From positions 16,082,367-16,146,366 of the forward strand of contig CM040446.1 of the NCBI GenBank assembly GCA_022749755.1: a stretch of 64,000 nt of DNA, written 5' to 3'. The notes under the pieces are model-generated. The model was not told the origin of the DNA. It was given only the letters and a program-made list of their open reading frames with translations, and did not search any database. This DNA is from Azadirachta indica. Its lineage: Eukaryota; Streptophyta; Magnoliopsida; Sapindales; Meliaceae. Shown here in pieces: positions 1-17,480 of the stretch; the first letter of the stretch is position 1; every line of letters begins with the position of its first letter. The position numbers and the translations under genes are program-made.

Positions 1-2154
1 CCTGCTATATTGATAGACTAATAAACAAAACAAACAAGAGTGCATTGATTCATACACCTTAAGCTGCTCAAGCCAGCCCAAAGGTTCTCTAGAATTTTAC
101 CACTGCAGTTGGAATCTGAAGAGCAGGAAGCACCACCAAAGTGCTAGCAGCATTACCTTGGAATAAAATGGATGACTTCCACCACATCAAGGCAGACCAA
201 AGTTTCAAGACAACTGTCGCTGATCTTAGCATCCACCACTAAACAGAGGTCATATACCTAAGCAGTTAAAAGCCACGTCTTCTCATCTATCCCACTGCAT
301 TAAAAAGTGATGTACTTCTGGAAACAAAAGCCCAGTTATCAGGAAACTTATGATAGCCCTGTAGATACTGTACATAGGAGTCCTAATCTATAACGCAAAT
401 GCTGCCATCAGAAGAGACATAAGCAATGTTTAAAAGGATTGCACGAAAATATCTACTCAAAGGTAGGAAGGGAATAAATTTTAAGATTTCACTGCAGGCA
501 AAATTATATATAGAAGGGGGCATTTTACCTTCTCATCCCCACTGGAAGACCACTGTTAAAGGCAGATGCTGTGGAAATGTATGAATTAGATGTCCTTCCA
601 CAAGATCAAACACATTGCATGGATTCCACTTCTGGGTTCATCTTCCTGCTTCTGCACAACATCAAAATAGATATCCAAGTACACTTTGGAATCCAAGGAA
701 AATATTTCAATCTTAAGTTCACAAGCATTGTATTTCTAAAGAAACACAGAAAGAATTTCCTTGGAGGCGTACAAAGACAATGCAAGTCATGCATGCTATA
801 TGCAAGACCTTAGAGACATTTTTGTATGTACTGTTTTCTTGGAACGTGGTTCATAGTTCGTACAATCTCTTCCAGAAGCAGCAATGTTTAATTACAAAGT
901 AAAATCCACAAAATTTTACTGTCTGAGGTGCTATTACAAAGACAGAGATATTTGCAACAACTTGGAATTTGCATAAGCAATTTATACCAACCATATCCTC
1001 ACTCATTTCTGGCATTTCAACAGAATCTTAACGCTCTAAAGCTAGTCCTGCCGCTCCAAATTTTTATTTTAAGCTGCAAGTTCCCAACCTATTAAGCACT
1101 AGACAAGCTTCTAGCTTCAATAAAAAAAATCGAAGCGAATAGCGGGCAACACGCAAAGTTCCTGATCACCAGCTGCAGCACTGAGCACAAGAGACCTGCA
1201 AGCATGAGACAGCCCGTTAAAAGAGACTTGGTCTTATCTAATCAAGGCACCAAATTTTTATTACCATAGATTTCAAGGCTGCCACCAGCTGCAGCAAGAC
1301 AGCAGAGTAGCAGTTGTCAATCAAAAAGGGGGAAGAATAGTCGCAATCCGGCTGTCGGTCTTCTCCAAAAATCAACATTCTTCATATTTCCGAATTCAAC
1401 TGAATTCATATTGGAATATCTTCAAAAACATCGCCAACATTAACGGATAGAAATTAACTTAGACATCAGAATTTAGTTCAATTGTTGGATGATAATTCAT
1501 TACCCGCTCATTAACATTCCATCATAAACTCAAAGGTCCTCGTAAAATATTCGTATACATAAAGCTAAATCAAACCACTTAGTTCTCATATAATATTCAT
1601 ATACATAAAGATAAATCAAACCACTTTATTCCACAGCAAGAACGATCAGCACCGCACCAAGAAAATAATCAAAATTAAAAGCATAGTCTCATACCACTAA
1701 GAAACTAATATTTAAAACTTTTATTCCGAGAAGTAAATCGACTACATCATCAGAGGGGAACAGACCATACAGGATTACCCCAACAAGATAATAAAATCAC
1801 AGATACATAATATATCTATAACTTCATCATCAACCTTACAATAATACCAATAAAATAAAACAAAGACCATAACAATTAAACATAAAACCAGACCACCGCC
1901 GATTACACCCAAACCAGATAAAACCCAACCACCGATATGTATCCCAGCAACATGAAAGCTAAAACTAATTTAAAACTATACAGAGAACTCCTAATACTAC
2001 TATTAGGGTTGAAACTACTTTAAAATAACTACTGATTCCCGAGTTGAGTCAGCCAATTCGATCTTCTTCCCCTTGAAAAAATAAGGGAGAAGATCGTTAA
2101 TCAGAAAACCCAAACCAAACACGCTTAGTACTGATGAAGCCACAACTTCCCACT
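1..2154. other. Non-coding flank, probably 3' region of the PNRC-like gene
   Basis: No open reading frame here resembles a known protein. The stretch lies downstream of the minus-strand PNRC-like gene, and its proximal part is probably that gene's 3' untranslated region. The rest may hold 3' UTR introns or the end of another transcript; I cannot decide from sequence alone. The small ORFs around 571-813 have no supporting features. Confidence 0.4.
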
Positions 2155-2739
2155 TCACAACAAGTCAAGCTTCAAAATCCTCCTCAAATCCGTGGTAGCG
2201 TCGTCGGTTTTGACTGTCACACTCTTCTTTGTGAAGAAAGCAGGCAGAGGAAGCGAACTTGGTGGCGGCGAGGTAATAAAAGCCGACCCGGCGTAGAACG
2301 AGGCAACTCGGTTTTTAGACTCGGTCAAACGGATCTGAGTTGGAACCGACTTGGGATCCGGACCTAATCTCTCGATGGAACCGAGATCTGGATCTTCACG
2401 CTTCTCGATGAACTGCGAAACCAACTCCGGTGCCTGAAACGACGACATTGAAGTGAGCTCCTCCCCCCGTTTGAGGATCTTCACCTGACCCATAACGAGA
2501 TTGTTTTTGGCCGGCGCCTTAGTGGGGCCCACGGAGGCGCGTGATGGAGATGATGTAACATGAGGACGTGGCGGCGGACTTCTTTTCCTGCGGTTAGACT
2601 GCATCCGGTTCGTCCGGTTAAAATTAGGGTTAGCATTTCTAGTGTATTTCATTTCCGGAGAAATTAGGGTTTGCTTTGAAAATCTATTCCATCCGTTTTC
2701 TCGCAAACAATCTTGAGGGTTTACAATTGCTACAGTCAT
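2155..2739 (-). CDS. PNRC-like small proline-rich protein
   Basis: The protein is 194 residues if it starts at the ATG at 2739; two more codons upstream are open but begin with GTG, so the ATG is preferred. Residues 157-166 read SPPPSSLPLP and are preceded by an FYAGSAF segment. This is the short Pro/Ser/Leu motif of the PNRC family, which in animals and yeast binds EVH1-type domains of mRNA-decapping factors. The N terminus (MTVAIVNPQDCL) and the C terminus (DLRRILKLDLL) look like conserved ends of a plant-specific family. The middle is basic and Ser/Pro-rich, so probably disordered, and no membrane segment or signal peptide is visible. A TATA box and leader lie upstream to the right. The family call rests on the motif; a role in mRNA decay is inferred from known relatives. 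Confidence 0.75.
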   Translation of the reverse strand: MTVAIVNPQDCLRENGWNRFSKQTLISPEMKYTRNANPNFNRTNRMQSNRRKRSPPPRPHVTSSPSRASVGPTKAPAKNNLVMGQVKILKRGEELTSMSSFQAPELVSQFIEKREDPDLGSIERLGPDPKSVPTQIRLTESKNRVASFYAGSAFITSPPPSSLPLPAFFTKKSVTVKTDDATTDLRRILKLDLL

Positions 2740-2990
2740 CTTCACCTATGAGACCCTAACACATAAATCTAGGAATTAACGAGAAAAAAGATTCAAAAAT
2801 TCAAAAATATAGAGAAATTACGTACGATTGGAAATCTAATCAAAGAGAAATTCTCGAAGAAATGAATAGAATCTTAGAAATAGATACTAGAGTTTGATGA
2901 AATTACGAGAGCAGAAGAAGATGAAATTGATTTGTTGTGGTTAGGGAGAGAAGATGAAGTAGCATGATTTTATAAGGAAAACCAAAGCGC
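2740..2990 (-). promoter_or_regulatory. Leader and TATA box of the PNRC-like gene
   Basis: On the minus strand a TTATAAAAT box lies at about 2967-2976, followed by a CT-rich leader typical of plant 5' UTRs. A CATAG acceptor-like site ends just before GTGAAG and the ATG. A donor-like CGTACGTAAT near 2820 could pair with it, so the leader may contain an intron. No transcript data are available to confirm this. Confidence 0.5.
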
Positions 2991-5900
2991 AGATAGGCGG
3001 TAATAAGGAGGTGTAGAATCACTCGCATTAAATTGGCCGTGTCCAACACGACTTATTTATTACTCGTTTTTATATTTCCTTTTTCCCTGCTACTTTCCTT
3101 TCCGATTAAGAGAAAGGAAATTTATTATGCTTTGAGTCGGTTCAAGGAAGAATATCGTTATAAATATATGTTATATTTTAAAATTTTAATATCCTCAATT
3201 TAAAATTTAAATGAATCAACATTAGGACAACTATGTAACATTTAAAATAATTTATATATTTTATACAACAAAATTATTAAATAATTTTTTTAAGACAAAA
3301 AAATTATATGTAAATGATCAGTATATAAAATTATTGATGACAAAAAATTTTAAATATATTATGTTTAATTATATTAATTTTTTTAATAAATTTATAAAAA
3401 TATAAAAAATAATTATACTTAAAAAAACAACCAACTCAACTCAATTCTTCTATATTAGACATAAATTTACATAAATTATTGCATTTAGTATAATTTTATT
3501 TATAATATTTTACTTGAAATTATCAATAATACAAATACATACTCTTATATAGATTAACTAATACAAAATATCAATGATGTAATATTATTGTCACATATAG
3601 TGTATAATATATTTTATTTTATTTGTCCTTTACTTTTTTCATTGTAAAAATATAAGACTTAATTTATACAACTATTATATGTTTTTATGAATATTTAGAG
3701 TCTATACATTGACATTTAATTTATAAAACTAAACGCATTTTAAAATTATTTATGTCTTCAAACTATAATAACTTAGTCAAAGTAAAATACTATTTTAGAA
3801 TGATCTTATATATATATATATATATAGTAAGCGAGTAAATAATACGAAATTAAATTGGAAAAGATAAATAAATCATTAATTGGAAAATCTTGAATATATA
3901 AAAGATGGGTCAAATAATTGGTGGTGTGAATTCACGTGCTGGATGGCGCGTAGGAAGGTGGTTGTTGGGGATAGACCCCACCAAAACCTCGGTGTGAAGA
4001 CTGCTGATCTGACGTGGGTGCGAAACCACCGGTGAGATAATTATCCACGACATTAATTCTTGGCCCTCATTTTCAGTTTAATTACAACAAGCCCATCTCG
4101 TTCAATTTCTCCTCCCTCGAGGACCAAATTGACCTTCATTCTTGCGAACAATTACCATTTTCCTAACTGAAATTACATTTTTACCCAAAACATTCTCAAA
4201 GTTTAATTCTCAACCTTTTTCAATGACCAAATTATCCCTTTTCCCTTTTTTTTTAATTTGGTCTTCTTTTGGATTTGGTTGAACAAACTCTTTTGAGTTT
4301 TAACAGACAAATGAATAATTATTTAATAAAAAATTACTATATCCTAAACAGTGATTTCCAACAGGTTAATAATTTATTATTTTTCAAAATTTGAAATTGA
4401 ATTAAAAATCACGTTAAATAAACATTAAAAATTTATTATTTTGATTCAATTTCGGTTGGTGTGTCATAAAGGCAGGTTTGCTTCATAAGCACAATGACAT
4501 TACATCATACAATAATTTATTTAAAAAAAATGGAAAAGGCAAGTCACGTAAGGAAAGGGAAATCCAAGGGTTGAAATAGTCCGAAAAAGTTGATGTTTGC
4601 CGTTGATTCCCTGACACGTATCAAAAGTACTTTGGTCAAAGAAACGGCGAAATGCCTAGAAGCAATCACAAAATACGAAATACACGTGGGAAAGGTGGGT
4701 TTTATGTAATTAAATGAAAAAGAAGTGGCAATTTCGAAGGAGGAAAGGAGGTGGGTCCTCCCTGGTAATAGAAAGACAGCTGGTGCATAATAATTTTTAC
4801 GCGTGTCTCAATCGAGTAGCGATGACGTAGACTTCAATAAAGACGCGTGCCCAACCGGTCAAGCGACTTCATTGGGCCAATTTGATTGAACCGGCTTTCA
4901 GCGAGAGACAGGCAGGCTGTATTTTTTACGCGGACCCGCCACAGCATTTTAAAATATTATAATAATTTCTATACCAAACAGATTTTATAATATAAAATTT
5001 AGAACCTGATATATATATATATATATATAATTTTTTAATTTTTTTATTTTGTAACTTTTTTTAATATTATATTATTGATATAAAACGAATTGGGCTGGGT
5101 TTGAAGTGGTAGACTACATAGAATTACAAGCAAATATATTATTCTAATGGGCTCAATTACATTGAGATTTTCTTGCCGAGAAACATGGGCCGGGGGTTTC
5201 TAAAGTATGGAAGTTTTGTTAAGCACGCATTGATGACATTCTGAATTTTAAATTTTAGTTACAATTATTAAATTAAAAATTTAAGAAGTACAATGAAAAT
5301 TATAAAGAGCTGTAATAAAAATGTTAAATAGTTATATTCTGCATCCCCATATGTAATATAGTCCTTTCTTAAATAAATAAATATATTTAATAATATTGAT
5401 GTCGTTTAATATTTTTTTCTTAATGTTGTTGCGATGATTATAAAAATTTCTTGCAAATTTAATGCTTGAACTTTAATTCAATAATACAATACAATGTATG
5501 ATCAAATTTTGAATTAAAATTAATGGCTTCATCATTTTCTTGGACAACAAACCAATGATAAAGCAGTGGGCTCTACCATTACCAAGCCCATTATTTCTCC
5601 GTTTTTGGACCCACTCCACTCCACGTTGATGTTCACTTAATCACTTCTCCTTTTTTTTTTTTTCTCCCTAATAAACAATTCAAGTTTTGATCAAAATTTA
5701 GTTAATTTTGTATCTAATATTGTACAAAATTTAAAAGAGTAGGCGAGTCTTGAGACATATTTTGGCACTGGTGTGTGATTGATTAAGTCAAATAATTAAG
5801 GCACTAATTAAAGATTATTAATTAATCATTTTATTTTATAATGATTTAAATATTTGTTTTGTAATTTAAAGCCTGCTAAGAGAATGTTAGCTTACAATCA

Positions 5901-8900
5901 AAGATTACAAAAACATAAAGTGTAATGTCTTTTAGCATTTTTAGTTTCAAGAAACAAGGACTATAATTTTTGTTGTTGTTTCATCTCTAAACCTGTATGA
6001 TTTGTATTTGTAGAAAAATTGTATCTATGACTTTATTAATAAGTACTATTGAAATATTTATTAGGCTTACATTACACATAATAATTGCCATAACATAGTT
6101 TATAATATTTATTTTTGTCTTTTACTTCAATTTTTTTTTTGGGAATGCAATGACCTCATAAAAGCCGCACATGTAATGTTCAAGTTACTTGAATGCTGAG
6201 GATAATGGGGCCATGAAATTGAAATTTGCTGGGCTCGAAAAGCATTTTTTATTTTGTGGAAAAGGGCCCAAAACGACCTGCGCCGATGCTGTAGTAGGTC
6301 AAAAGAATTTCAATCCAAACGATGAACGACGTGTAGTTCATATTATATTGTTTAAACAACGATTTAAACCTGAAATTTGAGACTTCCAAAGCAAACGCTA
6401 CCTCTAATTTCATTTATTTGTGCAAACAATCAGGAGAAAACTGTATTTAATTTTGGATACAGTCATGTTGAAAATCTAGATTTATCAACAAAATAAAGAG
6501 ATTAAAGCTCAGTTTAAAATTGAAAAGTGATGCGATTTTTATTAAATGACAATTCAATAAAATTGAGTAACTGAAAATTTTTAGTTCATTTAAAATAATT
6601 TTATCTTTGTTAAATTAGAGTTTTTGTAATAAAGTTTAAAAATTTAGGTAAAAAGTTAATTTAAACCCACAAAATTAGAAAAAAATTAACCCACACTTGC
6701 ATAAGATAATAAATTGAAATTATCTCATACATATTAAATAAATTTGACCAAAAAAAAAAAAACTCTTATGAACCGAAAAAATTATAATAAACAAAATCGA
6801 AATGGTCAGGTGGATTTAATTTTTTGTTTTTAGAATATCGATAAAATTTTATACTTGCTTTTTAATTTTGCGTGTAAAATAATAAATCAAATAAAAAATT
6901 AGGGTTGTGTACGTAGCCATTAAAATTTAAATTTAAAAATGCGTTTAACAAATTGAAATAAATTTAACGCTAAAAATTTTTATTTTATAAATTGAATATT
7001 ATAAAAACTATAAAATTAATGCGGTCGGACTAGAAACAAACTAGATTGAACGATTGGTCTAATTTGAATCTAAACTTTTATTTGAATACTAAACAATCAT
7101 TTGAAGTTTAGGTGAATTGACTCGTACCATACCTTTCTTACAAATAAACAAAGATGGAAGTGGATTACCAACAGACAAACAAATGAGTTTAAATTAAGAT
7201 GAAAATTAGTGATAAAGAATAATAGTATTGGTATAGTAGAAACTGAAGTTTTGTACAGAGTCCAAATTCCAATCGGTTTCACCTAATTTTGCTTTACTTT
7301 TCTTGCAGGAGCAAAGGCAAGTAATTCTTACAAAATTATTCTAACTCGTGGGGTCAGCAGATCATGCTGTGCTCCTCCTGGGCAAGTAATTCTTATTTTT
7401 TAATTTTTTTTTTGTCTTCTTGTAAATGCCAGTTACTGCATGCAAACTGTTCGACGAGATGTCCAGCTGAAATTATTTGCCAACCCTCTGATAGATCTTG
7501 ATCTGATCTAATCTAATCTAATCTAATCTAATCTGATCTAATCATGTGGGACATGCGATGTCGGCCTGGAATAATATTAAATTAAATGCTTAAGAAAAGA
7601 AAAATTATGTATATACTACTGGTGGGATGGGAACTTCAATGCTGTGATTGTGACCCGTTTCGATTGTCCTTTTGATTTCAAAAAAACCCACAAGTCATTA
7701 TTCACCTAACACGTGACAAGTTTAATTTATTTTGTTAAATCAATTTGATAATCGGATGATTTGCCTACTGACTCTTCTACATTCACAAGTCATAACCAAT
7801 ATTAATTAAACAAAAAGTCTGTTCTGAGCTGAAATTACAAAATCCAATCAATTTCATTTCGTTACATTCAAATCAAAATCTTAATTACCTTTTTTGTGTA
7901 TTATATTTATTTCAATAAATTTATGAATTAGTAATTATAAATATTCATTTTTCTTTCACGAAAACTCTTCTAATTAACACCTTACCTCAAATTGGGTTAA
8001 TAATCAACTTGAAGGCTTTCAATTTGTCAGCATCCTCGTTTCAGAAACTTTATTGAAAGAGTTGGTTTAAGCAATTTGTTTGTACTCTTTATCTATCATC
8101 AACGGATACTTCTGCTTGAAACATGAAAGCCTTATTGGTCTTTTTGGAACATTTTTCATGAAAAAGTTATATTTATTTCTTACACGGCAGCTTCAAAATC
8201 AAATCCAAAGCAAAACATAACAGGCATAAAAAGACGCACTTTTCTTAAAGTGGGTTAACAATTAGTGAGGCCAATTAAGTTGAGATTAGGTTAGGGGCTA
8301 TGGACGATGGGTTAAGGCTTGTTCAAAATGGTTCGGGTTCGAGTTTAGCTAATGTAATCCAAGCAAGTTGGTCATTCTATTTCATGCCAATAAATTTCTT
8401 GATGTCTTAATTTTATATTTGAGTCTGGGTGATTGATTGCTCTTATGTGAATAAAAATTAGCCATTCCTTTTATTTTTAATTACAAATTAATGAAAATGA
8501 CTCTTAAAACACATTATAAAAAATTATCTAAAGGAGAACATCAAAATATACAAATTTTTATAAATTCTATTTAATTGAACTAATTTGACAATATTATATT
8601 TTTATCTATAAAAAGTAATTTGAGCGTGCTATAAATTTATCTATGTAAATTAATGCAAATATATATTTAAATATTAATGTTTTTACTAAAATATAAAAGT
8701 TTATGTGTTAGAATTAATAAGTATCCACATGATTGTTGTGCACTTGTCCCATTCAAATAATGAGATTTACTTTAGTTCTGCCCTCCTTTTGCCTCCTTGC
8801 ACAAGCTTTTTGCAGATAGAAAAAAGATTAAAAAAAATTAAAAAGGACAGTTAAAAAGAAAAACAAACTTCAAATGCATATATATTTTTTCGAAGAAAAA

Positions 8901-9085
8901 GTGACCGTTCATTTCATTGGCAGCACAACTTTTCACCCTTCTCTCTCAATTTGTGGGTAATGTTCCCCTTTTGAGCCTTACAAACCAGGCCATGCTTCTA
9001 CTTCTTCTTCATTGTCTCTTTATTCTTCAATATTCATTCTTTGATCTTCTTGTTGTATTATAGAAGTAGAAAAAACCAAGACACA
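2991..9085. other. Gene-poor intergenic DNA
   Basis: About 6 kb of AT-rich DNA with no supported gene. It contains TA dinucleotide runs at about 3807-3826 and 5010-5029. Six ACGT-core motifs lie between 3933 and 4830. The short ORFs at 6189-6380 and 7097-7282 have no recognisable domain. The last few hundred bases should hold the promoter of the receptor-like kinase, but I see no diagnostic element there. Confidence 0.6.
7498..7543. repeat. Short tandem repeat, ATCTA unit
   Basis: About nine tandem copies of a 5-base ATCTA/ATCTG unit, lightly interrupted. It is an ordinary pentanucleotide microsatellite in intergenic DNA. Confidence 0.85.
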
Positions 9086-12000
9086 ATGAGGAATCTTCTT
9101 CTTCTTGTTTTATTTGTTTTTCTTTATCAACCTGTTGGGATTCATGCCTTCCTAGAATCAGACCCACTTGTTTTTTCTCTTTCTGCTCCTGCTCCGGTTT
9201 CTGTTTCCTCTCCTATCATTTCTCCTGTTTCTTCTTCAATGGCAGCCGTTTCTCCAGGTGGTAACTGTCTACCAGTACCAATGCTGCTTAGTTTTCATTA
9301 TGTTTGTTTTCAGTTTTATCCTTGGTTGGTTTAATATCTATTCGGAATTTCAAATTTGTCAATTCAAAATTTTGAAAACAAACACTAATTTCGGTGCATT
9401 TATTTCCTATTATTACATGCTTATAATAGGAGAAATGATTCTCTTTTTTATTCTCTAACTAACATTCAAGTGCTTACTTTTGCTAGTATCCCAAAAATCC
9501 TCATGATTTTCTTTTGTAGATACCTTGCTAAAACTTTTCTTCTATAAATTCTTTTTTTTTTTTTTTTTTAATGTAGGAATTCAAACGGGTGGTGACGAGC
9601 ATCATCACCACATGGATGCACACCACAAGTTGCTTATTGCACTCATTGTTGCTTGCAGCGCGCTTTGTGCAATCATATTGTCTTTACTCTGTTTGTGGTT
9701 ATATCATTTGAAGTTCTCACACAAATCCATCCGAAATAAAGCTAAGAGTACAGGTACAATCTTTTTGCAAATATCATCATTTCCAGTTACACTTATATAA
9801 TTTGGCTTCTACCTTATTGTCTGAGATTTGTTTTTTGTTCTGTTTTGCATGATTTGAATTTGTAGACGGTGAGCATGGACTTGTATTGTCCCCTTTTTTG
9901 GGCAAGTTCACTTCTGTAAGGATGGTTAGTAAGAAGGGATCTGTGATTTCATTCATCGAGTATATGCTACTAGAGAAAGCCACCGACAATTTTCATGAGA
10001 GTAATATTTTGGGTGAGGGTGGATTTGGACGTGTTTACAAGGCTCAATTAGATGGTAACTTGCTTGTTGCTGTAAAGAAATTAGATTGTGTAACTCAGGA
10101 TGCCAAAAGAGAATTTGAGGTGGGAATTTATAGTTTCCATTAAATTTTGCTGAATTTTGGGATCTACGTTGTTGCTTCGTTGTTCTGATTTTGTATTGCT
10201 TGTAACTGCAGAATGAGGTGGATTTGCTGAGCAATATTCAGCATTCGAATGTAATTTCTCTGCTGGGTTATAGTGCTCACAATGATACAAGGTTTCTTGT
10301 TTATGAATTGATGCATAATGGATCTCTTGAAACTCATTTGCATGGTAAAACTTTGATCAATCTTTTTTCCCTTCTAATCTAAATATAGAGATTGTTATAG
10401 TCTTTCCTAACGAAAATTTTGTTGTATATACATTAGGTCCTTCTCATGGATCGGCCTTAACTTGGCATATGCGGATGAAAATTGCTCTGGATACAGCAAG
10501 GTGAGCGTGTTTTTCAATATTATAGTTCTTCTTTTGGTGTAGTACCAAGTTTTTAAAATATTTGAAACTGTTGACCAGAGGGTTAGAGTATCTGCATGAG
10601 CACTGCAACCCACCAGTCATCCATAGAGATCTTAAATCCTCCAATATACTTCTAGATTCCAACTTTAATGCAAAGGTAAAAAAATATTATCACAAATTTA
10701 ATGAGTTTTCCGGCTTTTGACCCAATAATAATGTTGAGACCATACTAACACATTCCTGCTTTCCATTTTCATCATCTTCCATTGAATTTACTATTACATT
10801 TTTCCTCCTCATTTGCTCTCTCTAACTCAGCTTTCAGATTTCGGTCTTGCCATAACCGATGGAACCCAAAACAAGAACAACCTTAAGCTTTCAGGAACAT
10901 TGGGTTATGTAGCTCCAGAGTATCTATTAGATGGTATGCTAACTTGTCAGTAAATTTCTATTTTGACTGGTAGCTATATTCATTGATTTAATGGTTGTTT
11001 TTTTTTTCTTTGGATTTCAAATTTATGTTGGGAGATGTGATGAGTTTGATAGACATTTATAAATTTGTATGCTCTTTAGATTACATTATCTTGATATGTA
11101 GATGCACATGTGCATAAGTCTGCTTGGTTTTTAATGTAAAAAAATTTGGATCTTTCATCTATAGAAGTTCTTGCAGAGTTTTTATTCTGCAAAAAATTAA
11201 GTGTTTCTTTTTGTTTATTTATTTACCTTGGACAGAGTGCTTTATTTGAAAATGGTATTGGTATTGCTTGGCATGCATTTGAACTTGGAATGACTCATAA
11301 TTTAACACTAAACATATTTTTATAATCCGAGTGCTGCCAGTGTTACTGTGGTCAGAAAATGCTTCCATGAGAATACTACATAGCCATGATTAATAGCAAT
11401 TATGAACTTTGATGCAATTTGTATTATAATTATTTCTAACAAGAAGATTCTGTTTTCATTGCTCTAGGTAAATTAACAGATAAGAGTGATGTCTATGCTT
11501 TTGGTGTTGTGCTTTTGGAACTTCTATTGGGAAGAAGGCCAGTGGAGAAACTGGCACCAGCTCAATGCCAATCTATTGTCACATGGGTATGCCAATTCTT
11601 TGATTTCAGCCCAACATATATTAAATTTTTCAGAAGGCAAAATATTATACAAAAAGATTGAAATTTGAAAACTTAATGCAATAATTATTAATGAATTTGC
11701 AGGCCATGCCTCAGCTCACTGATAGATCTAAACTTCCAAACATTGTGGATCCTGTGATTGAAAATACAATGGATCTAAAGCATTTATACCAGGTTCGTGA
11801 TCTACATTTCACTGGACTTGCTTCTGTTGTGATTTCTATATATAAAAATGGATAGATGACTGCCACTAACCTACCTTTGGATTAATATGGGTCTTAAAAA
11901 TATTTTACTTAGACAAGTCAGTTTACAGTTGGGTGGAAGAAGAATGAGCCTAATATATAATGTTAGGCTGGTACAAATTCATTGGTTCGGCAGAACAATT

Positions 12001-12258
12001 TTTCTTTATATATTATTTTAGGATTATAAACCAAACTCAAAACTTAATGTCAGCATTAAGCAAAATTTAGCAGTTGACCCAACTAATATCCCAATTAATG
12101 TACAGGTTGCAGCTGTAGCTGTGTTATGTGTGCAACCAGAACCAAGCTACCGGCCGCTTATTACTGATGTTTTGCACTCTCTCGTCCCACTTGTTCCGGT
12201 TGAGCTTGGAGGAACTCTGAGACTTACACAATCTGTAAATGCTGGAGAATTCCATTGA
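9086..12258 (+). CDS. Receptor-like protein kinase with short ectodomain
   Basis: Ten exons join in frame to 453 residues: 9086-9257, 9577-9753, 9866-10119, 10212-10344, 10437-10500, 10579-10675, 10831-10933, 11468-11586, 11703-11792, 12106-12258. Every junction is GT-AG. The ATG at 9086 opens a signal peptide (about residues 1-20); an upstream in-frame TTG is not used. A short Ser/Pro-rich ectodomain ends in a His-rich stretch ([11 protein letters not shown]), then a membrane helix at about 76-101. The kinase domain shows GEGGFG (166-171), VAVK with catalytic Lys187, HRDLK (282-286, Asp284), DFG (302-304) and APE (327-329), so it should be active. The layout resembles the Arabidopsis At1g80640/At5g11020 type of receptor-like kinase, known to me by family only. 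Ligand and pathway are unknown. Confidence 0.92.
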
Positions 12259-13308
12259 TCTGGTGTGTCTCAAAATATGCAAGGTTTAGTTACACCGTGC
12301 TGCTACGCCATTACTTGCGATGGTTTGAAAAGGAGAATTTGCTCTTCTGTGTTAAGGATATAGATGGTTGATTTAGTTGGGAACGTGAAAGAGAATTGAA
12401 TTCTTCATCACGTTTGTAAATTGTAAATGGGAGACATATATGTAGAATGGCTCTAGCAACCTGAAAAGTCACTTGTTTATACCAGACCCTTGCCGATAAA
12501 CATTGAAATATTGACTTCAAATAGATTCTTTTTGCCTGACGTTTGATTGCCTGTAAATTGTTTATTGTTCAGTTTACATTACTGTCAATAACCACAACAC
12601 TATTCTTTCTGTTTCGTTCTAAGATCTTCCCTAAATAAATTAAGCGATCTTCTCAAGATGAATCTGCAGGCGGTAAAATTTCATCATCAGATGACGTAAT
12701 GACAACAACTTTATGCAAGACTTTCTGGACTTAGCAGATATTGGACCATTGATGGCTGACTACAATTAATTGGGGTGATCCACTACAACGAGGTGCATTT
12801 GTTGTTCAACAAACTGTAGCATATGCATTTACTATTGAGAATGCTGGTCACATATTGACATTGCATCAAACCAACAGTCATCTGCGTGAATATCAATCCT
12901 GTTAAAGAGGGACAAATTTGCCTAGGAGGTGGGTCAACCATAACAGGTTGCGTTTAAGATTGCAGAGGCAGACACGTCGTGATCAATAAGCTACAAGAAA
13001 AAAAAAAAGATTATGAACTTGAAAACAGAACATCAATGTCAATGTTTATAGCACATAAATTTTAAGCCACCAGAGAACCCAACGGCCAATTAAATACTGC
13101 AGGTAATCTCTATGAACTTGTTGCGAAATTCCAAAAACTTTCTAAAAGGAAAAATACATGTTAAGTGTTTGCTCAATCAAAACTCCGATTACTGACTTCT
13201 TTAAATGTTGTGAACATATATTATTACAAATTTTTACATTAGTAATAAGGTGAACTCACCAAAACTTTTGATGGTCTGCTTCTATATGAATCTTGCAGTC
13301 CAACATTT
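12259..13308. other. Spacer between convergent genes
   Basis: This spacer holds the 3' UTR of the kinase from the left and that of the minus-strand aminotransferase from the right. No ORF in it resembles a known protein. An A-rich run near 12990 is unremarkable. Confidence 0.6.
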
Positions 13309-17282
<3,974 letters not shown>

Positions 17283-17480
17283 CTGAACTCAACGATTATA
17301 CATAAACAGTGAAACAAGACGGTTTATGTTAATGCAAGAGCAAATCAAATCAGATATGAGCTTGATCTGCAAAGATTACACAACTCTTGAGCTCACCTGG
17401 ACTTTATCGAAGCGGATTTCGCCCGGCAATTGATTATGATGTAAACAGATTTCACGTAGAAATGCAGAAAATGGCTATTA
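17283..17480 (-). promoter_or_regulatory. Leader intron of the aminotransferase gene
   Basis: On the minus strand a donor (CCAG then GTGAGC) at 17396 and an acceptor (TTCAG) at 17283-17284 frame a 114-base intron that ends directly before the ATG. A 5' UTR exon would lie from 17397 towards about 17470. The same arrangement is retained in the pseudogene copy near 35.6 kb. Confidence 0.65.

Noticed and set aside
2134..2367. Plus-strand ORF over the PNRC-like gene
   Set aside because: Antisense shadow with no recognisable features.
6189..6380. 63-codon ORF in the intergenic region
   Set aside because: No domain, no promoter or splice context, and no paralog.
9041..9085. Extended N terminus of the receptor-like kinase from an upstream TTG
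   Set aside because: Not an ATG, and it would place charged residues before the signal peptide; the ATG at 9086 gives a clean signal peptide.
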